A stretch of 64,000 nt of DNA from Maniola hyperantus (GCF_902806685.2 NC_048538.1:7812001-7876000), one strand, 5' to 3'; shown: positions 30,180-43,187, counted from the stretch's first letter. Made by a program: numbers and translations. The notes: generated from the sequence alone by a model not told the origin.

Positions 30180-31798
30180 GACAGACACTTGTATTTTATT
30201 AATTAAAAATATTAAAGTATAGATTAATTTAGAACCTATAGAAGCACAGAAGTATAGATTGGTTTGGTGTCATGGACTGAAGCTTGTACCTAGTGCTTGT
30301 AAAACGTAGTGATTATATCACAGAATACATTTACTCCAAGGAGGATTATATACTCTTTGGCTTGTATTCTAGGTCCATGTTTGGTGTCCAATAATATAGT
30401 AGATAATCTATGTGTCCAATGGTCCAAAACTAACCATAGACAAGTTATACCTTTTTGGAGTAGGTATTTTTGCTTTTTTTGCCTCAGACTAAGTATCAAG
30501 GAGACTTGGCAAAATAATAATACATATGTAATGTATTACATACATACATTGTCAGAGCAAGCTAGGTGTACAGAAAAGCTCTGAAGAGTGATTGAGACGT
30601 AAACACAGTTTTTTGTCTTTGTCATAGTCTAGCTTTTTTTATTGGGCACGTTGTAGTTTGTGCCCAACAAACCTCTGTGATAGTAACTTATTGCGAATAT
30701 TACGAGTTTTTATTTAACTAGTTTTCTGTTTTAAAACAAACAAACACGGCGAACAAAGGCGAGCTTCAAACAAAATTTTACCTTGAATGCGTCTATGTAG
30801 GAAAAAATATTAATACCACAGGGGGTCCATTACTTAAACATAATCACCAAGATTTTTCATTTCAGGATCCACCAAAAAAAAGATATTAATATTTTTATAT
30901 TTTGAGATTATGAAAGTAACGTAGTGGTTACATACTCTTTGGTTGGTAGTATATGCAAGATTGATGCATTAATATTATCAAGTAAAAACACTTAAGAGTT
31001 GTGTGCCCAACTCGTGAGTCAGAGACTCTGACAAGTGACATTTGCAACTGCAAATGCACGAATCACGCGCATGCGCACAAAGAGTAGCAAACGAGCACAG
31101 CTAAGATACTTACCTACTAAACAATGGTCCTTTACATGCCATTGGCATTAGCATTGTCTATAAAAGATCTTTTTCAGTATTTAGCATGATGTACAAGTCT
31201 GTGATTATAGTTTAGTTGTTATGCACGTAAACAGTTCCGATTTGACAATGGAACCAAGATCCCTATTAATTACGGATAGTTGGTAACTAGGTACCTCTTT
31301 CTTCTAGAAAGGCAATATGCAACCAATCCGGAGCAAGGCTCTCATATTTTGATAGAGCCAAAACACACGAGATAATCAGAGAGGAAGCTTGTGATTAACT
31401 AACGATAAACTAGAAACTGGAAAAAAACTGCGAATACAACCAGTGTGCCTAGTGGGAGATTTCCTACCTATTCGATCGCGTAAAAGTTAACTACGATTTG
31501 TATATAATTGAAACAGCGCCATCTAGTGCCAAGTAGGAGAAACATAAATAGTGAATGCAAGTTTTTTACGTCCTCGGGACCGACTAATGTTTACCGACTC
31601 GCATTCGAAAGTGACAACGTGAGCGCACGTGATTGGTCGATTTAAGCATGAGGTGAGTGTGAGTTTCAAATTTGGACAACTTGCGAAGTAAATCGAGTAA
31701 CCACGACGCTAACGCGATCGATAAGTTGTCACATAGATTTTTGCAGTGAGAGTAGGGTGAGAACTAATAATAAAGACATTTATTTTCATTTAAGCGGT
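30180..31798. other. intergenic, nothing recognised
   Basis: AT-rich with short frames that lack exon signals. AACAGCGCCATCTAGTG near 31513 is a phrase common in insect repeats. No partner copy in this window. Confidence 0.35.
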
Positions 31799-32030
31799 GA
31801 TAGCTTGGGGTGAAGATGATGGTCTCCTAGTTGGTGGGTCCGGGGTTCAATCCCGCGCATGCAACTCTTACTTTTCGGAGTTATATTTGCATTTTAAGGA
31901 ATTATAATAATATTATATCCCTTGCTTTAACGGTGAAGGAAAACCCGTACTTGTCAGATTTGCATTCTGCGAGAAGAACCGTACTCAGTAGTGGGTCGGC
32001 TATGGATTGATGATGATGATGATGATGATT
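31799..32030 (+). mobile_element. tRNA-derived SINE (family S1), diverged
   Basis: GGTTCAATCCC B box, ACTTTTCGGAGTTAT, CTTGCTTTAACGGTGAAGG, and a GATGAT tail at 32012-32030. Confidence 0.65.
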
Positions 32031-32251
32031 TTCAATTAACTTTTGTGTGACCATGGCACTTAATTAAACTAATATTATAGGGGAACAGTAAAAAGTCTTG
32101 TGCAGTCAAAACTACTTTTAATTTTTTTTCTAGGCTCTAAAATAATTTTAAAAATGTGTTCATAAACATACCTAATTAGTTTTCTAAATCACATATAGAT
32201 GACGCTGTTGTCATTAACTTACAGTTTTGCTCAAAAAAATATTAAAATATC

Positions 32252-32308
32252 TTGTACGATGGTGCGAAAGCCTTCGTGTGCGAGTCCGACTCACACTTGA
32301 CCGGTTTT
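32252..32308 (+). mobile_element. family L 3' end fragment
   Basis: GTGCGAGTCCGACTCACACTTG then ACCGGTTTT is the terminal block of the L repeat. The stretch from here to 33045 shows nothing else I can name. Confidence 0.5.
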
Positions 32309-33045
32309 ACCTACAAAGACGATGATTTCAAAACATAAACATAGACAGTAGATATAACCAGTTTAATTTTAATAGACAGCTGCTTCCATACAATCACTTA
32401 ATAGAAATTTCATTCTAAATTTGGTTGGTTTATATCACGACGCCAACTTAACAAAAATAATAAACGCCATTCACGGTGAGTACACGCGTATGGGCTGGTT
32501 AGCTTCGGTGGTAACTCACACTCGCTTGCTCGCGATTCTCGATGCGTTTGAGGTTAGCTCGATTAACGCAGTAGTGAAGTCATTTGAATAATTTTGTGGA
32601 ACTCCCACTCGGCACACGAAATACAAGTCTTGAAGTTGTTATTTAATTTGTAGGTATTTAAATTCCTTTTAACCCAATTTTTACCATATTTTATCCTGTA
32701 AGGTTTTATCTTATTCAGATGCATATGCTATCTCTATGTTCAGAATTCAGATGACATTCCAATAATCTTTAAAAATCAAAAGTTTTTATTCTTCTATTAA
32801 AAATCAGATATAAAACCTTTTTCATTTATTCTGCTTTTAATATAAACCCTCATTTAAAACAACAGCGATTATAAATACTTGTCAAGATGGCAATCGCAAT
32901 AAGTGTTGCCATTAATTTTATTTTAATTACGACTTACAATATATAAGTTGTTTAATAGCTCTTGGATAATGCTCTGTAAGTATAAAGAAAAGAAAATATT
33001 CAACTTTTTAGACGTCCAGTAAACTCAACACTAATATACAGTACC

Positions 33046-33219
33046 TACGCGGCAGAAAATAATGTACATCGACCTTTAGAAAGAGGTAGCGGTTTTGTAG
33101 AGCATCGCCTCTGTCGTTAAGACTGGCAAAACGTCACATAGGTATGAGTGACAGAAACAACGCTCTACAAAACCGAAATCTCATTCTAAAGGTTGATGTA
33201 CATTATTTTCTGCAGCGTA
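33046..33219. mobile_element. MITE family A (174 bp)
   Basis: TACGCGGCAGAAAATAATG faces CATTATTTTCTGCAGCGTA. Inner part TAGGTATGAGTGACAGA as in the copy at 20290. Confidence 0.75.
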
Positions 33220-33358
33220 CCTACTGTAAATAAGCGCGGATGTAAGTGCGATGGTTTGGTATCTAACAAGTCTAGGTATGCACTATAGTTTTGTATCGGA
33301 CATTGTGTAGAGATGTTCTGGTAAAATTAAGTTGATGCATTTACGGAATATACCTAAC

Positions 33359-33589
33359 CATAATATTATAAATGCGAAATGGAACTACGGATTGATGTAA
33401 TTTTTTGCATGATTATAGTTACACTAGAGCCTAGAGCCGTAAAGCAAGTTTAAGCGCAGACAAATAAACTGTTCCCATTAACCAACCATTACAAACCATC
33501 TATTACATCAAAAATTGTTGTAACAAACCCTCAATAATTATTCTTTCCTTGAGCCACGTGGGGGCGAAGCTGCGGGTAATAGTTAGCAC
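33359..33589 (+). mobile_element. Helitron-like element, degraded
   Basis: TAATATTATAAATGCGAAATG and GGATTGATGTAATTTTTTGC at the left. It ends CCACGTGGGGGCGAAGCTG CGGGTAATAGTTAG, a worn form of the hairpin plus CTAGT end. Confidence 0.45.
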
Positions 33590-33946
33590 AATAATAAATA
33601 TAGTTTGTAAGCATTGATTTATAAACAGTTTTATTTATTACTTAATAATAACGAAATACCTATTTTAAAGGTAACTTTTTCTAGAGTGGCAACTTTGGTA
33701 ATGTTTTGTCATTATAACCAACACCGGATATGAATTAAATCAAATAATAATTTATTAATTTAATAATTTAATCTACGATAAAGTCTTACAAAACTAATTT
33801 TGTATAAAAACTAACCAATTAAATTACTAAGTTTTGCATAGGTCACATTTCTAGACGCTTCCTAAAACATTCAGGTAATCCCACGCCGATGTTCTTGAAG
33901 GTGTGTAGAAGCCATTTATGTTGCATTGCTGTGTGATCGGCTATGA

Positions 33947-34479
33947 GGCCCCGTAAATGTACAAGCATGTTTGTCAAATTTTACGTTTTTTGATGTTTTT
34001 TTTTATGATGTCATGAAACACAAGAGCACGGTGCAAATACCATTCAAACAGGTCTGTCAAACACGTTTGTCAAACAAGGCGTCACTTTCGACGCAGAATC
34101 CAGAAAAGGATACTGCGCTGAGCATGGACTGAGTGACGAGTACTGCGGACAAAGGATTTCTATTATATTTTATATTTATACAAAAAGAAAAAAGGAGACG
34201 TTGGGCACGAGAATGGTTAAAGTAGAGAGTGTGAATACACATGAAAATTTACTAAAAGAAATATGGAGCTAAAATGAAACGTTTGTTTGACCAACATAGC
34301 CGTACACCGTCAAGCATGTTTGACAAACAGACCGTCAATCAAATTGGCCAAACGCGTAGGTAGTTTATTTGAAAAGCACGTAGTTTGTTTGACAAACACG
34401 TAAAAAACGTCCGCAGACGGTCAAGCATGTTTGTCAAACACATAAAATTTAACAAACATGCTTGACCGTCTGCGGGGCC
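33947..34479. mobile_element. 533-bp MITE with TTTGTCAAACA repeats
   Basis: Ends GGCCCCGTAAATGTACAAGC and the inverse of GGCCCCGCAGACGGTCAAGC. Both continue as ATGTTTGTCAAATTTTA-like sequence. The interior repeats TTTGTCAAACA or its complement at least seven times. No coding capacity. Confidence 0.65.
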
Positions 34480-34937
34480 TCTAACAGTTGTAGCGAACGC
34501 AAATTATGAAACATAACCTTTCATACGTAAGTATGATTTCTTTTGTTGTTTTGGTCGTGCTATCGCTATCTCATACGTGGTTACACAGTATGTACTTCAA
34601 TCTACCTATATTACTCTATCTACGACCTTGATCCTTTGTCTGAGCTTGTTGCCTTTTTCCCTTTTTCTTTTCTTTTATCATAGAGTAAGTCTTGATTTTT
34701 CATTCATTCCCCAATTCCACAGACATTAGTCCATTTCTTATGATTTTTTAATTATTGTTCATTCTTTTTTCCGGGACGCCATTTTATGTCAATGTCGTGT
34801 TTCCGGTCGGCCATTAAATTAATTGAATAAATCGTGCGCGGCACGGGGATTTTAATTCCTTGTATTAGAAATTTATGCCTTCTATTAACTATTCAGTAGT
34901 ACTATTATAAACTTTGGATTAGGATTAATATATTAAA

Positions 34938-35943
34938 ATGGGTGACCGTAAGTATTGTGTTGATATTTTTTTTATAATTTTATAAAACGTAGGAAGAAAA
35001 TGTAAGTACTTATTAAATATATTTTTTAGCTTACGCGTCTGGCGATTATAGCAGCGGTGGAGGATATCCTTCTCAATATTCTATGCCACCGCCTTCTTTG
35101 AATGCGGGTGATAGCAGTTACACCGCTACGCAACAGCAAGGAGGTTATAATCAAAGTAGCTATTCTGGCCAAAATTCCGGTGCTGCTTGGAACCAACAAA
35201 GTACCGGAGGTGAGTAAAATTTATATGCCCAATGTAGCAAAGCATATCAAGGAAGTGAAAAGCTGTAACCATTACAGCTGTATTATGTCGTCAAGAAGGT
35301 AATTTGTCACCAAGATCCACCACGTAAACCAATACCACTGCGCATCGCCACTTTTCCGGATAATGCTTGCCTAATGGTGCACCTACATAAAAAAAAAGTA
35401 AAAGTTCGTTAAAAAAAAGATTCTTAAAATTATATCTATATATATATATATATAAATGGAAAAGCTAACTGATCTATCAACACACAGCTAAAACTACTGG
35501 ATAGATCAGGCTGAAATTTGGCATGCAAAAAGCTATTATGATGTAGACATACACTAAGAAAGGATTTTTTGAAAATTCAACCCCTAAAGGGGTAAACGGG
35601 TTTGACATTTAGTGTAGTCCACTGGACAAAGTTGCGGGAATAAGCTAGTATTCTTATAATGTGCTGATGAGTTTTCTTGACCCATTATTGCAATACATAA
35701 TGAAGACTGATGTCTATTTGTTTTTGTTTTCATTAAGGTGCTAGTGGAGGTAGTAGCTATGGTGGATCACAACAGCAAGACAGCAGTTATGGTCAAAGCT
35801 ATGGCACTTCTAACTACGGAAGTGGGGGTGGATATGATCGCAACAACAGCAACAACTACAATGCGAGCAGCAACGATCGCGGAAGCGGCAGTTATGGGAA
35901 TAATGACCGTGGAAGTAGCTATGGCAGTACTGACAGAGGTGGT

Positions 35944-35974
<31 letters not shown>

Positions 35975-38900
35975 GTGGTTATGGAAGTGATCGCAGTGGC
36001 GGTTCCAACTTTGGTGGCGATAGAGGCGGTGGTGGAGGATACGGTAGCTCAGGGGGTGGTGACCGAGGATATAGAGGAGGAGGTGACCGATCAGGAGGAT
36101 ACAATAGAGATGGGGGAAATAGAGATGGTGGATATGGGTAAGCATCTTTTTATATACTTGTATTATATGACAACCAAACATACAAAATAATTTGAGATAA
36201 GTCAGTATTTAATTTACTAAAGGGTTTAATTAAGACTAAAGTATAACTGAAAAAAATAACATGAATATTAAATGGTTTCAATTAGAACAATTTCTGACTT
36301 TTGAAAGTTCAAAGTCTAAAATCTAAAACTACTTTTAACAACTTCATCAAAGACGGTCAAGATTTTGATATTATCTAAATTATTTTATTTTTGGATCCTT
36401 TCATTTCATAGTTATTTTTGTGTGTCATATCTGCCTTATTGAATTTTGTCATGGTGTCATATTATGCGCACTATGACACTTGAATCGCCAAGACAAAGCT
36501 AACTTACGATCAACATCAAAATTGAATGAGTAGTTTAATAGTTGTAAGGGAAGCAATGAACTGTAAAATTAGGTATTACCTTTAGAAACCCACAGACCAT
36601 CTATATTTTAATACATAAAATATAAGTTTTCGGTATTTACACAATGTGTTTATTCTCTTGTTGTTGTTGTATGTTATTTCTGACTTATATCCACCATTTT
36701 GGATTTCTCATAACATGTTAGTCTGTCTAGCCTATGACACTTAAGTAACTGTAAGGGATGCAATGAACATGAAAAACAAATTTATACCCTTCTTTTAGTA
36801 GGGTAAATAAAAAAAAACGATTGACCCCATAAAGGAAAATGTGAGATTTTCTTGCTGACTGCAATTTTTTTCAAAATCTAGAATGCAGGTGGAAATAACC
36901 TACATATCTAATTTATTCATCTGGAAATCATCTATTATACTGGAAAGGGCAATGTTTTATGTAACTGCATTGACATGGACGATAATAATATTGAACCAAT
37001 CTAAGTGTAGTTCAATATAGGAGAATAAAGAGGTCTTGCTACTGATTACTATATGCATGATTGAGTGTTTTCCACATTTTACCAGAGTTTGGGTAAAGGT
37101 TATTTTATTATTTACAATATACACTTATCAAACATACTATGGTTCTAACTGGGTTGAAATACCAATAATGAATTAATACATACAAATCAGCTAATAAAAT
37201 TCTCAGATCAGGTAACAAAGGCAATGGTTGCAACACTAATAATAAATTGTTCTTTACAAAAAAAAATATCTGAAGGAAATTGACAGGTATTAAATCGGAC
37301 CATCCTTTTCTACAGAGCATTATAATTATTAATATTGTGTGCTACATTGAAAGGGCATAATATGCTACAGCCAGAAGAGCTAGCCCAATGTGGAACCATA
37401 CTTATGATATTATTAGAGACTAGAGTTTCATCATATTGTTTATTCTGTATGTTGCTGATATTTTATTTAGAATTATTATATGAGTAGGCTGAAAGTTTAG
37501 CACACTTATAGATATACATTTTACATTTATATTGATTTTGTGATTGTTGCTTATCTACATACTTAAATATAGTCAAAAGTTGATTAGTAATACTAATTAG
37601 GTTTGTCTCAGTAGGAAGGGCATCCTGAACAGGTGGTAATGCAGTTGACGATTAAAGTAAAAGTTTATTTGAATAATAAACTAATCTTCAAACCAATGTT
37701 CTTAATAAATGTGAGATTTACTATGAAGTACTAGGCTAAGACTAAATCTAATAAACTTGCAGATGAAGGTATCTAAAGAGTATTAAGAGATTTTTAAGAT
37801 CTGTCAACAATATAACACAGATGAACCAGACTATAATATTAATAATTTAAAGTATGGTTCATCTGTGTGAAATTGTTTGTATAATAACTTTTCCATTTGA
37901 CTTGTTTTCTTCTTTATAATATGTATAACTTTAACACAATACTTTTAAAGTTGAAAAAGTTAATAGTGGTTTAAAGCTGTTGTATAGTACGCGAAATGGC
38001 AATCGGGGAGGAAACGCCATGCACACCCGTACAACCCCCACGCTAACCCGGTGTGGGTGTGCGGGGTGTCCCCCCGCCTCATACCCTGTTTGCCATATCA
38101 ACCTGTCTTCGACTATACATTGGTACTGGTTTTAAAAATACCAAAATAATTTATTATACTATAGAATCATCAAAAAATCCTAAAATCACAGCTATCACAT
38201 CTAATGGAAGATGCATAGTATCTTTAAAGAGTAACTTAATTTATTGTTAGTAAATCTCATTGTGACACCAGTTTTAGTTGTTTTAATGGTTATAGTTAAA
38301 AATAGGTTTTGACATGGTGTGCCCATTAAATCACAAGATTTATAATATCAATCTTGACTTTCACAACATGACTAAATTTCATTAAAATTGGATATGTTTG
38401 GAATGCTGTTTTACGATGTTTTTTTTAATTCATTTTAAATAGTGAAATTATTATTATTATACTGCATTCAATTATTGTGTTACTGTCCTGAAACAGTGTT
38501 AATAAAAAAAATTAATGATCAATGAAGAATGAAATAAATGAGGAAATGACTATAATAGTGTGATTACAGTTGTAATCAAAATACTTTTTTTTCTTTAATC
38601 TGGATGTTTACACTACCTAAAATTGGGTCCAAAGTTTTTAATGCAATTACACAGCGATTTATGTTCACCAGCTCATCCATAATTATGGTAAAATAGAACA
38701 TTTTTTCAGGATTGTTTGTATTTTTTTGTTGCATGTAAACAATAAGATTTGTATATAATATAAAAATGTACTTGACGCCAAATATTGTTCTAAGATTTTC
38801 AAGGTATCAAGGTAAAACGTTACACAAAAGAAAAGGATCGTCATGGAAATGGTCTCTAAAAGCGATCTTAGTTTCAATCTGCGTGCTTCGTACTATGTGC

Positions 38901-41900
38901 CCCCAGCCTGCCCAGTGTGAACTAAATGGTGTTTTTATTGTTTTAGTGGCGGCGGCAGGGGGGGTGGTTTTAATAAAGGTAAAGCTCCTCGCTATGAGCG
39001 ACTGGTGCTGTTGTCATATTTTTAATTTGTAATTTTATAAGGGCTGCCAAACAACTTATGTTAAAGGTCTTTAGTGGCATCACTTCTTGGCTGTTGACAA
39101 ATCTTCTGTTATGTACTGGTGGTTTTAAATATGTAGTAAAGAATACACAATTATGATTATACCTACCTATTGTTATTTTATATGAGAGAGTTACGTTTTC
39201 TATGCTGTCACAGAGTGTAATAAACAATCTGGTATCAGTGTGTGGTTCAAGCTACGGTAAAAAATATATTTACATATTTAATGTTACAAGATTTAGTTAG
39301 GTATATTTTGATCAATATTTATTTGCGCTCTATTTTCTGCGATAAGTGTTTGCGAATGGTTTAATCTTTAAATTGTCTGTATTATGTTCTTACGAACTGA
39401 AGCAATGCGCACGTGGAACCAAAACAACAATCAGGGAGTAGGGACACACAACGAAGACCAGAATCAGCGTTCTAGGTGATACGAGTGTCGAGGCAGTTTA
39501 CACAGACCACAACAAGTACTGACTGCTGTGTATAAACCTCCACCACCACCGTGAGATCACGTCAGGTTTATAATCTCGGGTATGGATGTGGCACATGGGT
39601 AATGTGCATGTGTCATTGGAGAGCTGACTTCAGAAGTATTTATATGCGCCTTGCAAGGGTTTCGTAAAGGGATTTAGTATTCGCGACTTGCGTTAACATT
39701 ACACTGAGTTCATCTTGTCAAATGGGCTGGTTTAACTTTCATACAGGTTTGAAGGAGGCCTTTGTTTTAGTATTAACTAATAGATTATAAATCGAAGAAC
39801 AGGTATAAAACGGATGTACTGTTAATCATCACTTCATATGTAATTCTAGCCATATGAAAATATTGTCAAACAATTGTCAATCTTACCATTATATTAACTT
39901 GCTGAATTCAAGAAACAACTACATCTGTCGTACTTCAGTGTAATTTAAAGGTTAATTATTATCTGGCCTAATATACCTAGGGGTTTAACACATTATAATT
40001 TTGTAATGGGTAATTGTCAGCAGTCTGGCCAAGTGTATATTTTTATTACAAAACGCCAACGGTGTCTTCAACATGTACTGACTATATGGCATTGAGTGTC
40101 CAGATATTACTACATTTTGGCAGCCCTATGCTTTAAAGAATTTTTACAGTTTCAACTCAAGTTGATACTATTTTCGTTGATCGATTAAAATAAATGAAAA
40201 CTACATTTTCATTGTGCGTCAAGTGACATATCGGCCGAAATTGCATGCAGCGTCGCATATTGATTGGAAAAAACGTGTTATTGGGTATTTACCTACAGCA
40301 TATTATGGGAGTTGAACATATCCAAGAAAAATAATGATTGTAAAAGGGTTTTAAGCTAGAGTAATGGTTATATTATCTATAGTAATTCTTGCAAAGTCTT
40401 GGGTAAACTTTAATAGGTACATTTTAAGGTAAAATATGGTATAGTTGTGCAGTATTAGTAATTAATGGTGTTTGTAGGCGGCGGTGGTTACGGCGGAGAC
40501 AGGGGCGGAGGAGGTGGGGGTGACATGGTAACCCAAGAAGATACAGTCTTTATTCAAGGCATGAATCCATCTACGACTGAAGACGAATTGTGTCAACATT
40601 TCGGTGCTATTGGCATAATTAAGGTATACTCACCAGATTTATTTCTTAACATATATTTTCTTTTTAAATTTAATTTTGTGAACACCTATAATTAAAAATA
40701 TGGGAAAATGTTGATGTTTTTCTTGTCTAGAATTGTATCTGTTAACTATAGAAACCTATTTGAAGTAATTTTCAATTTTTTTTATTTCTATTCAGACTGA
40801 TAAGAAAACTCAAAGACCTAAAGTGTGGATGTATAAGGATAAAGCTACCGGCCAACCTAAAGGAGAAGCCACAGTCACCTACGAGGACTCTAACGCCGCT
40901 ACTTCTGCTATACAATGGTTCGACGGAAAAGACTTCAATGGCTCCACCATAAAGGTTACGCTCGCCCAAAGACAGAATACTTGGGCAGGAGGTAAAGGCG
41001 GCGGCGGCGGTGGCGGCGGCGGCGGTGGCGGCGGTGGCGGTGGAGGAGGCGGATTCCGTGGCGGTCGTGGCGGAGGCGGCGGCCGGGGCGGCGGCGGCGG
41101 TGAGCGCGGCGGCGGCGGCGGCGGAAACGGCCCGACGTTCAACCGCGCCGGTGATTGGACTTGTACCAACCCTAGTTGTGGAAATACCAACTTCTCGTGG
41201 CGAAAAGCCTGCAATAGATGCAACGAAGAGAAGCCAGGCGGCGGGGGGGACGATGACGGTCCATCGCATGGCGGTCGCGGCGGAGGCGGTGGCGGCCGTG
41301 GAGGAGGTCGCGGAGGCGGGCGCGGTGGTGGCGGCGGGCGCGGCGGCGGCGGCGGCGGGTGGGGCGGCCGACAAGACCGCAGCGGAGATCGCAGTGGCGA
41401 CCGAAGGGGATCGAGCGGCGGCGGAGACCGTAGCGGCGGCGGCGCCATGAGAGGAGATGGAGGGTGAGCTTTCGATTTATTTTGTAAATTCTAGAGGTAA
41501 ATTAAAATGCAGTTTTTTTCAATGCAATTTCGAAAAAATCAGAATTAACTATTTTTAGAAAACTTAAAGCTAAGCTATTTAATTTTTTTATTATGAATTA
41601 TTGTAAAAGTAAGTTACTTTAGATTGTGTGACAAAAATCTTAACCGTAACTATGTAAATTAGTGATTACCTACACTTGTAATTTCTTGGTATTCCTTATT
41701 TTTTAACCGACTTCAAAAAAAGAGGAGGTTCTCAATTCGACATTTTTTTGTATGTATGTTACGCGATTATTCCGTCAATTATGAACCGATTTTGATGATT
41801 CTTTGTTTGTTTTGTAGGACATACTTCACAGTAGATTTTTAACCAGGCATATCATATTTTAGTACAATGGGGCCACTAAAAATTGTGAAATAAAAAAAAA

Positions 41901-42265
41901 CAAAATAAAAAAAAACCGACTTCAATAACCACAAACACAAAAAGTAAAAAATAATTTAATTCATTACCCAATATAATTATTATGTATACAAGAGTTATTG
42001 TAGTTCTATAGTAATATTTTTTGGAGTCTGTGCCAATGTGGAGTCACAAAACAATATGACGAGTACGTACATAGACGGTTCGTGCGGCACCGGCTCCAAA
42101 AAATATTACTATAGAACTACAATAACTCTTGTATACATAATATAATATATTGGGTAACAAATTAAATTATTTTTTACTTTTTAGTGTTTGTGGTTATTGA
42201 AGTCTGTTTTTATTTTATTTTTTTATTTTCTTTTCAGAGGCAGAGACAGACAAAGACCATACTAA
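34938..42265 (+). CDS. caz: cabeza, FET-family RNA-binding protein (FUS/EWS/TAF15 ortholog), complete
   Basis: Seven exons: 34938-34947, 35030-35209, 35738-36137, 38947-38978, 40478-40623, 40796-41463 and 42238-42265 (TAA); all phases match; 487 aa. The first exon is only 10 bp (MGD plus one base). Order: Gln/Ser/Tyr/Gly-rich low-complexity region (YASGDYSSGGGYPSQYS, QQDSSYGQSYG), RGG-like stretch, RRM at about 229-318 (TVFIQGMNPSTTEDELCQHF, KGEATVTYED), Gly-rich linker, RanBP2-type zinc finger at about 374-402 (DWTCTNPSCGNTNFSWRKAC then NRCNEEKP), a second RGG region, and the C-terminal RDRQRPY, the PY nuclear-localisation end typical of FUS. FET proteins act in transcription, splicing and RNP condensates. 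Candidate poly(A) signals AATAAA at 42617 and 42756. The GGC/GGT tracts (35939-35975, 40998-41110, 41240-41360) may vary in length. Confidence 0.92.
35430..35649 (+). mobile_element. Helitron-like element in a caz intron
   Basis: TATCTATATATATATATATA then CTGATCTATCAACACACAGC and AAGAAAGGATTTTTTGAAAA, ending CACTGGACAAAGTTGCG GGAATAAGCTAGT. Confidence 0.6.
36200..37980. other. long caz intron 3, largely free of repeats
   Basis: This 2.8-kb intron (36138-38946) separates the low-complexity exon from the RRM exons. Its first 1.8 kb shows no transposon copy I recognise, unlike every other intron of similar size here. No coding frame with splice sites was found. Confidence 0.4.
37985..38112. mobile_element. 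palindromic element, ATGGCAATC family
   Basis: GTACGCGAAATGGCAATCGGGG faces CCCTGTTTGCCATATCAACCTG, with CGACTATAC beyond. GC-rich centre (CACACCCGTACAACCCCCAC). It shares ends with 15740-15805. Confidence 0.5.
41700..41835. mobile_element. AACCGACTTCAAAAA repeat fragment
   Basis: AACCGACTTCAAAAAAAGAG, GGAGGTTCTCAATTCGACA and GAACCGATTTTGATGATTC are a phrase common in lepidopteran genomes. It lies just upstream of an element with the same ACCGACTTCAA terminus. Confidence 0.55.
41911..42210. mobile_element. 300-bp foldback element in the last caz intron
   Basis: Left arm AAAAACCGACTTCAATAACC .. TATGTATACAAGAGTTATTG .. AATATTTTTTGGAG. Right arm is its inverse: CTCCAAAAAATATT .. CAATAACTCTTGTATACATA .. 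GGTTATTGAAGTC. The arms are about 115 bp each around a loop of about 60 bp. It ends 27 bp before the last exon. Confidence 0.8.
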
Positions 42266-42451
42266 GTATTTAAATTTAGTGTAAAATTAAGTTTAGATAT
42301 AGTCAATAATAGCTGTTATGACTGGATTTTATTGTTAGATTTTACAATATTAATTCATTATTAACACTTGTAGTTATTAATTGGAATTACGTATAGTATA
42401 AATTCTTTTGTAAACCTGTAACTGGATTTCAATTTTAATCTTAAATCAATG

Positions 42452-42615
42452 TATAGTCCATACAAATGAGTTCTCACACGCCATTTTAGGGTCAACTGTC
42501 ATGTCAAAAGTACGGTTCACCTAAACGACTAAAATCGTACTTTTGACATGAAATTTGACAAAAAGTTAAAATAATAATAAAATGGCGCATGAGGAGCTAA
42601 ATTATACGCATTATA
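42452..42615. mobile_element. MITE family C
   Basis: TATAGTCCATACAAATGAGT, CACACGCCATTTTA and CATGTCAAAAGTACGG face AATCGTACTTTTGACATG and AAATGGCGCATGAGG. Other copies at 53810 and 57846. It lies in the caz 3' UTR region. Confidence 0.7.
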
Positions 42616-42916
42616 CAATAAATATCTATTCCATTCATTTTGATTGTTAGCTCATAAGATTAAAAGTTGTCTAAATATCATCTGATAAAGGTAGAAGTTA
42701 TCTTATTTATCTATGTATGTATAACTGTAAGGTGATCAAAACATTGTGTTGACAGAATAAATTGGTAATAAATTAAATGTTTTTTTATAGTGAAGACTCG
42801 ATAAGAAATTCCTCGATAATTTTAGTAGAATTTCTCATTATCTAAACTATAAAGTGTTTTTTAACTGGGACAGTAGGTATGAGGAAATCTAAAAACCATA
42901 GGAGATACAGGTACAG

Positions 42917-43078
42917 TACCCGGCAGGAAATATTGTACATCTACCTTTAGAAAGATATAGTGGTTTCGTAGAGCGTTGTCTCTGTCGTTGAGACCGACAA
43001 ACGTCACATAGGTATGAGTGACAAAGACAACAATCTACAAATTCGAAATGTCATTGTAATATTCTGTAGCTGTAGCTA
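42917..43078. mobile_element. MITE family A, degraded right end
   Basis: TACCCGGCAGGAAATATTG and ATAGGTATGAGTGACAAAG match the family. The right terminus has decayed to AATATTCTGTAGC. Confidence 0.6.
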
Positions 43079-43119
43079 CTGTATCTTAGATTTAGATACA
43101 TTGCATCCTCCTAATTGTA

Positions 43120-43175
43120 TGAAAAAACCGGCAAAGTACGAGTCAGGCTCGCGCAATGAGGGTTCCGTACTATGA
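43120..43175 (-). mobile_element. family L end fragment, reverse
   Basis: AAAAAACCGGCAAAGTACG, GTCAGGCTCGCGCAATGAGG then GTTCCGTACTATGAC. Confidence 0.5.
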
Positions 43176-43187
43176 CTACTTTGACTG

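Noticed and set aside
35738..36190. 150-codon Val/Ala/Met-rich frame and an antisense His-rich frame
   Set aside because: Off-frame readings of cabeza exon 3, whose true frame gives the Gly/Ser/Tyr-rich FET sequence in phase with its neighbours.
40772..41450. Several long frames on both strands (Ala-, Pro- and Val-rich)
   Set aside because: They are shadows of the GGC/GGT-rich cabeza exon in other frames and antisense.
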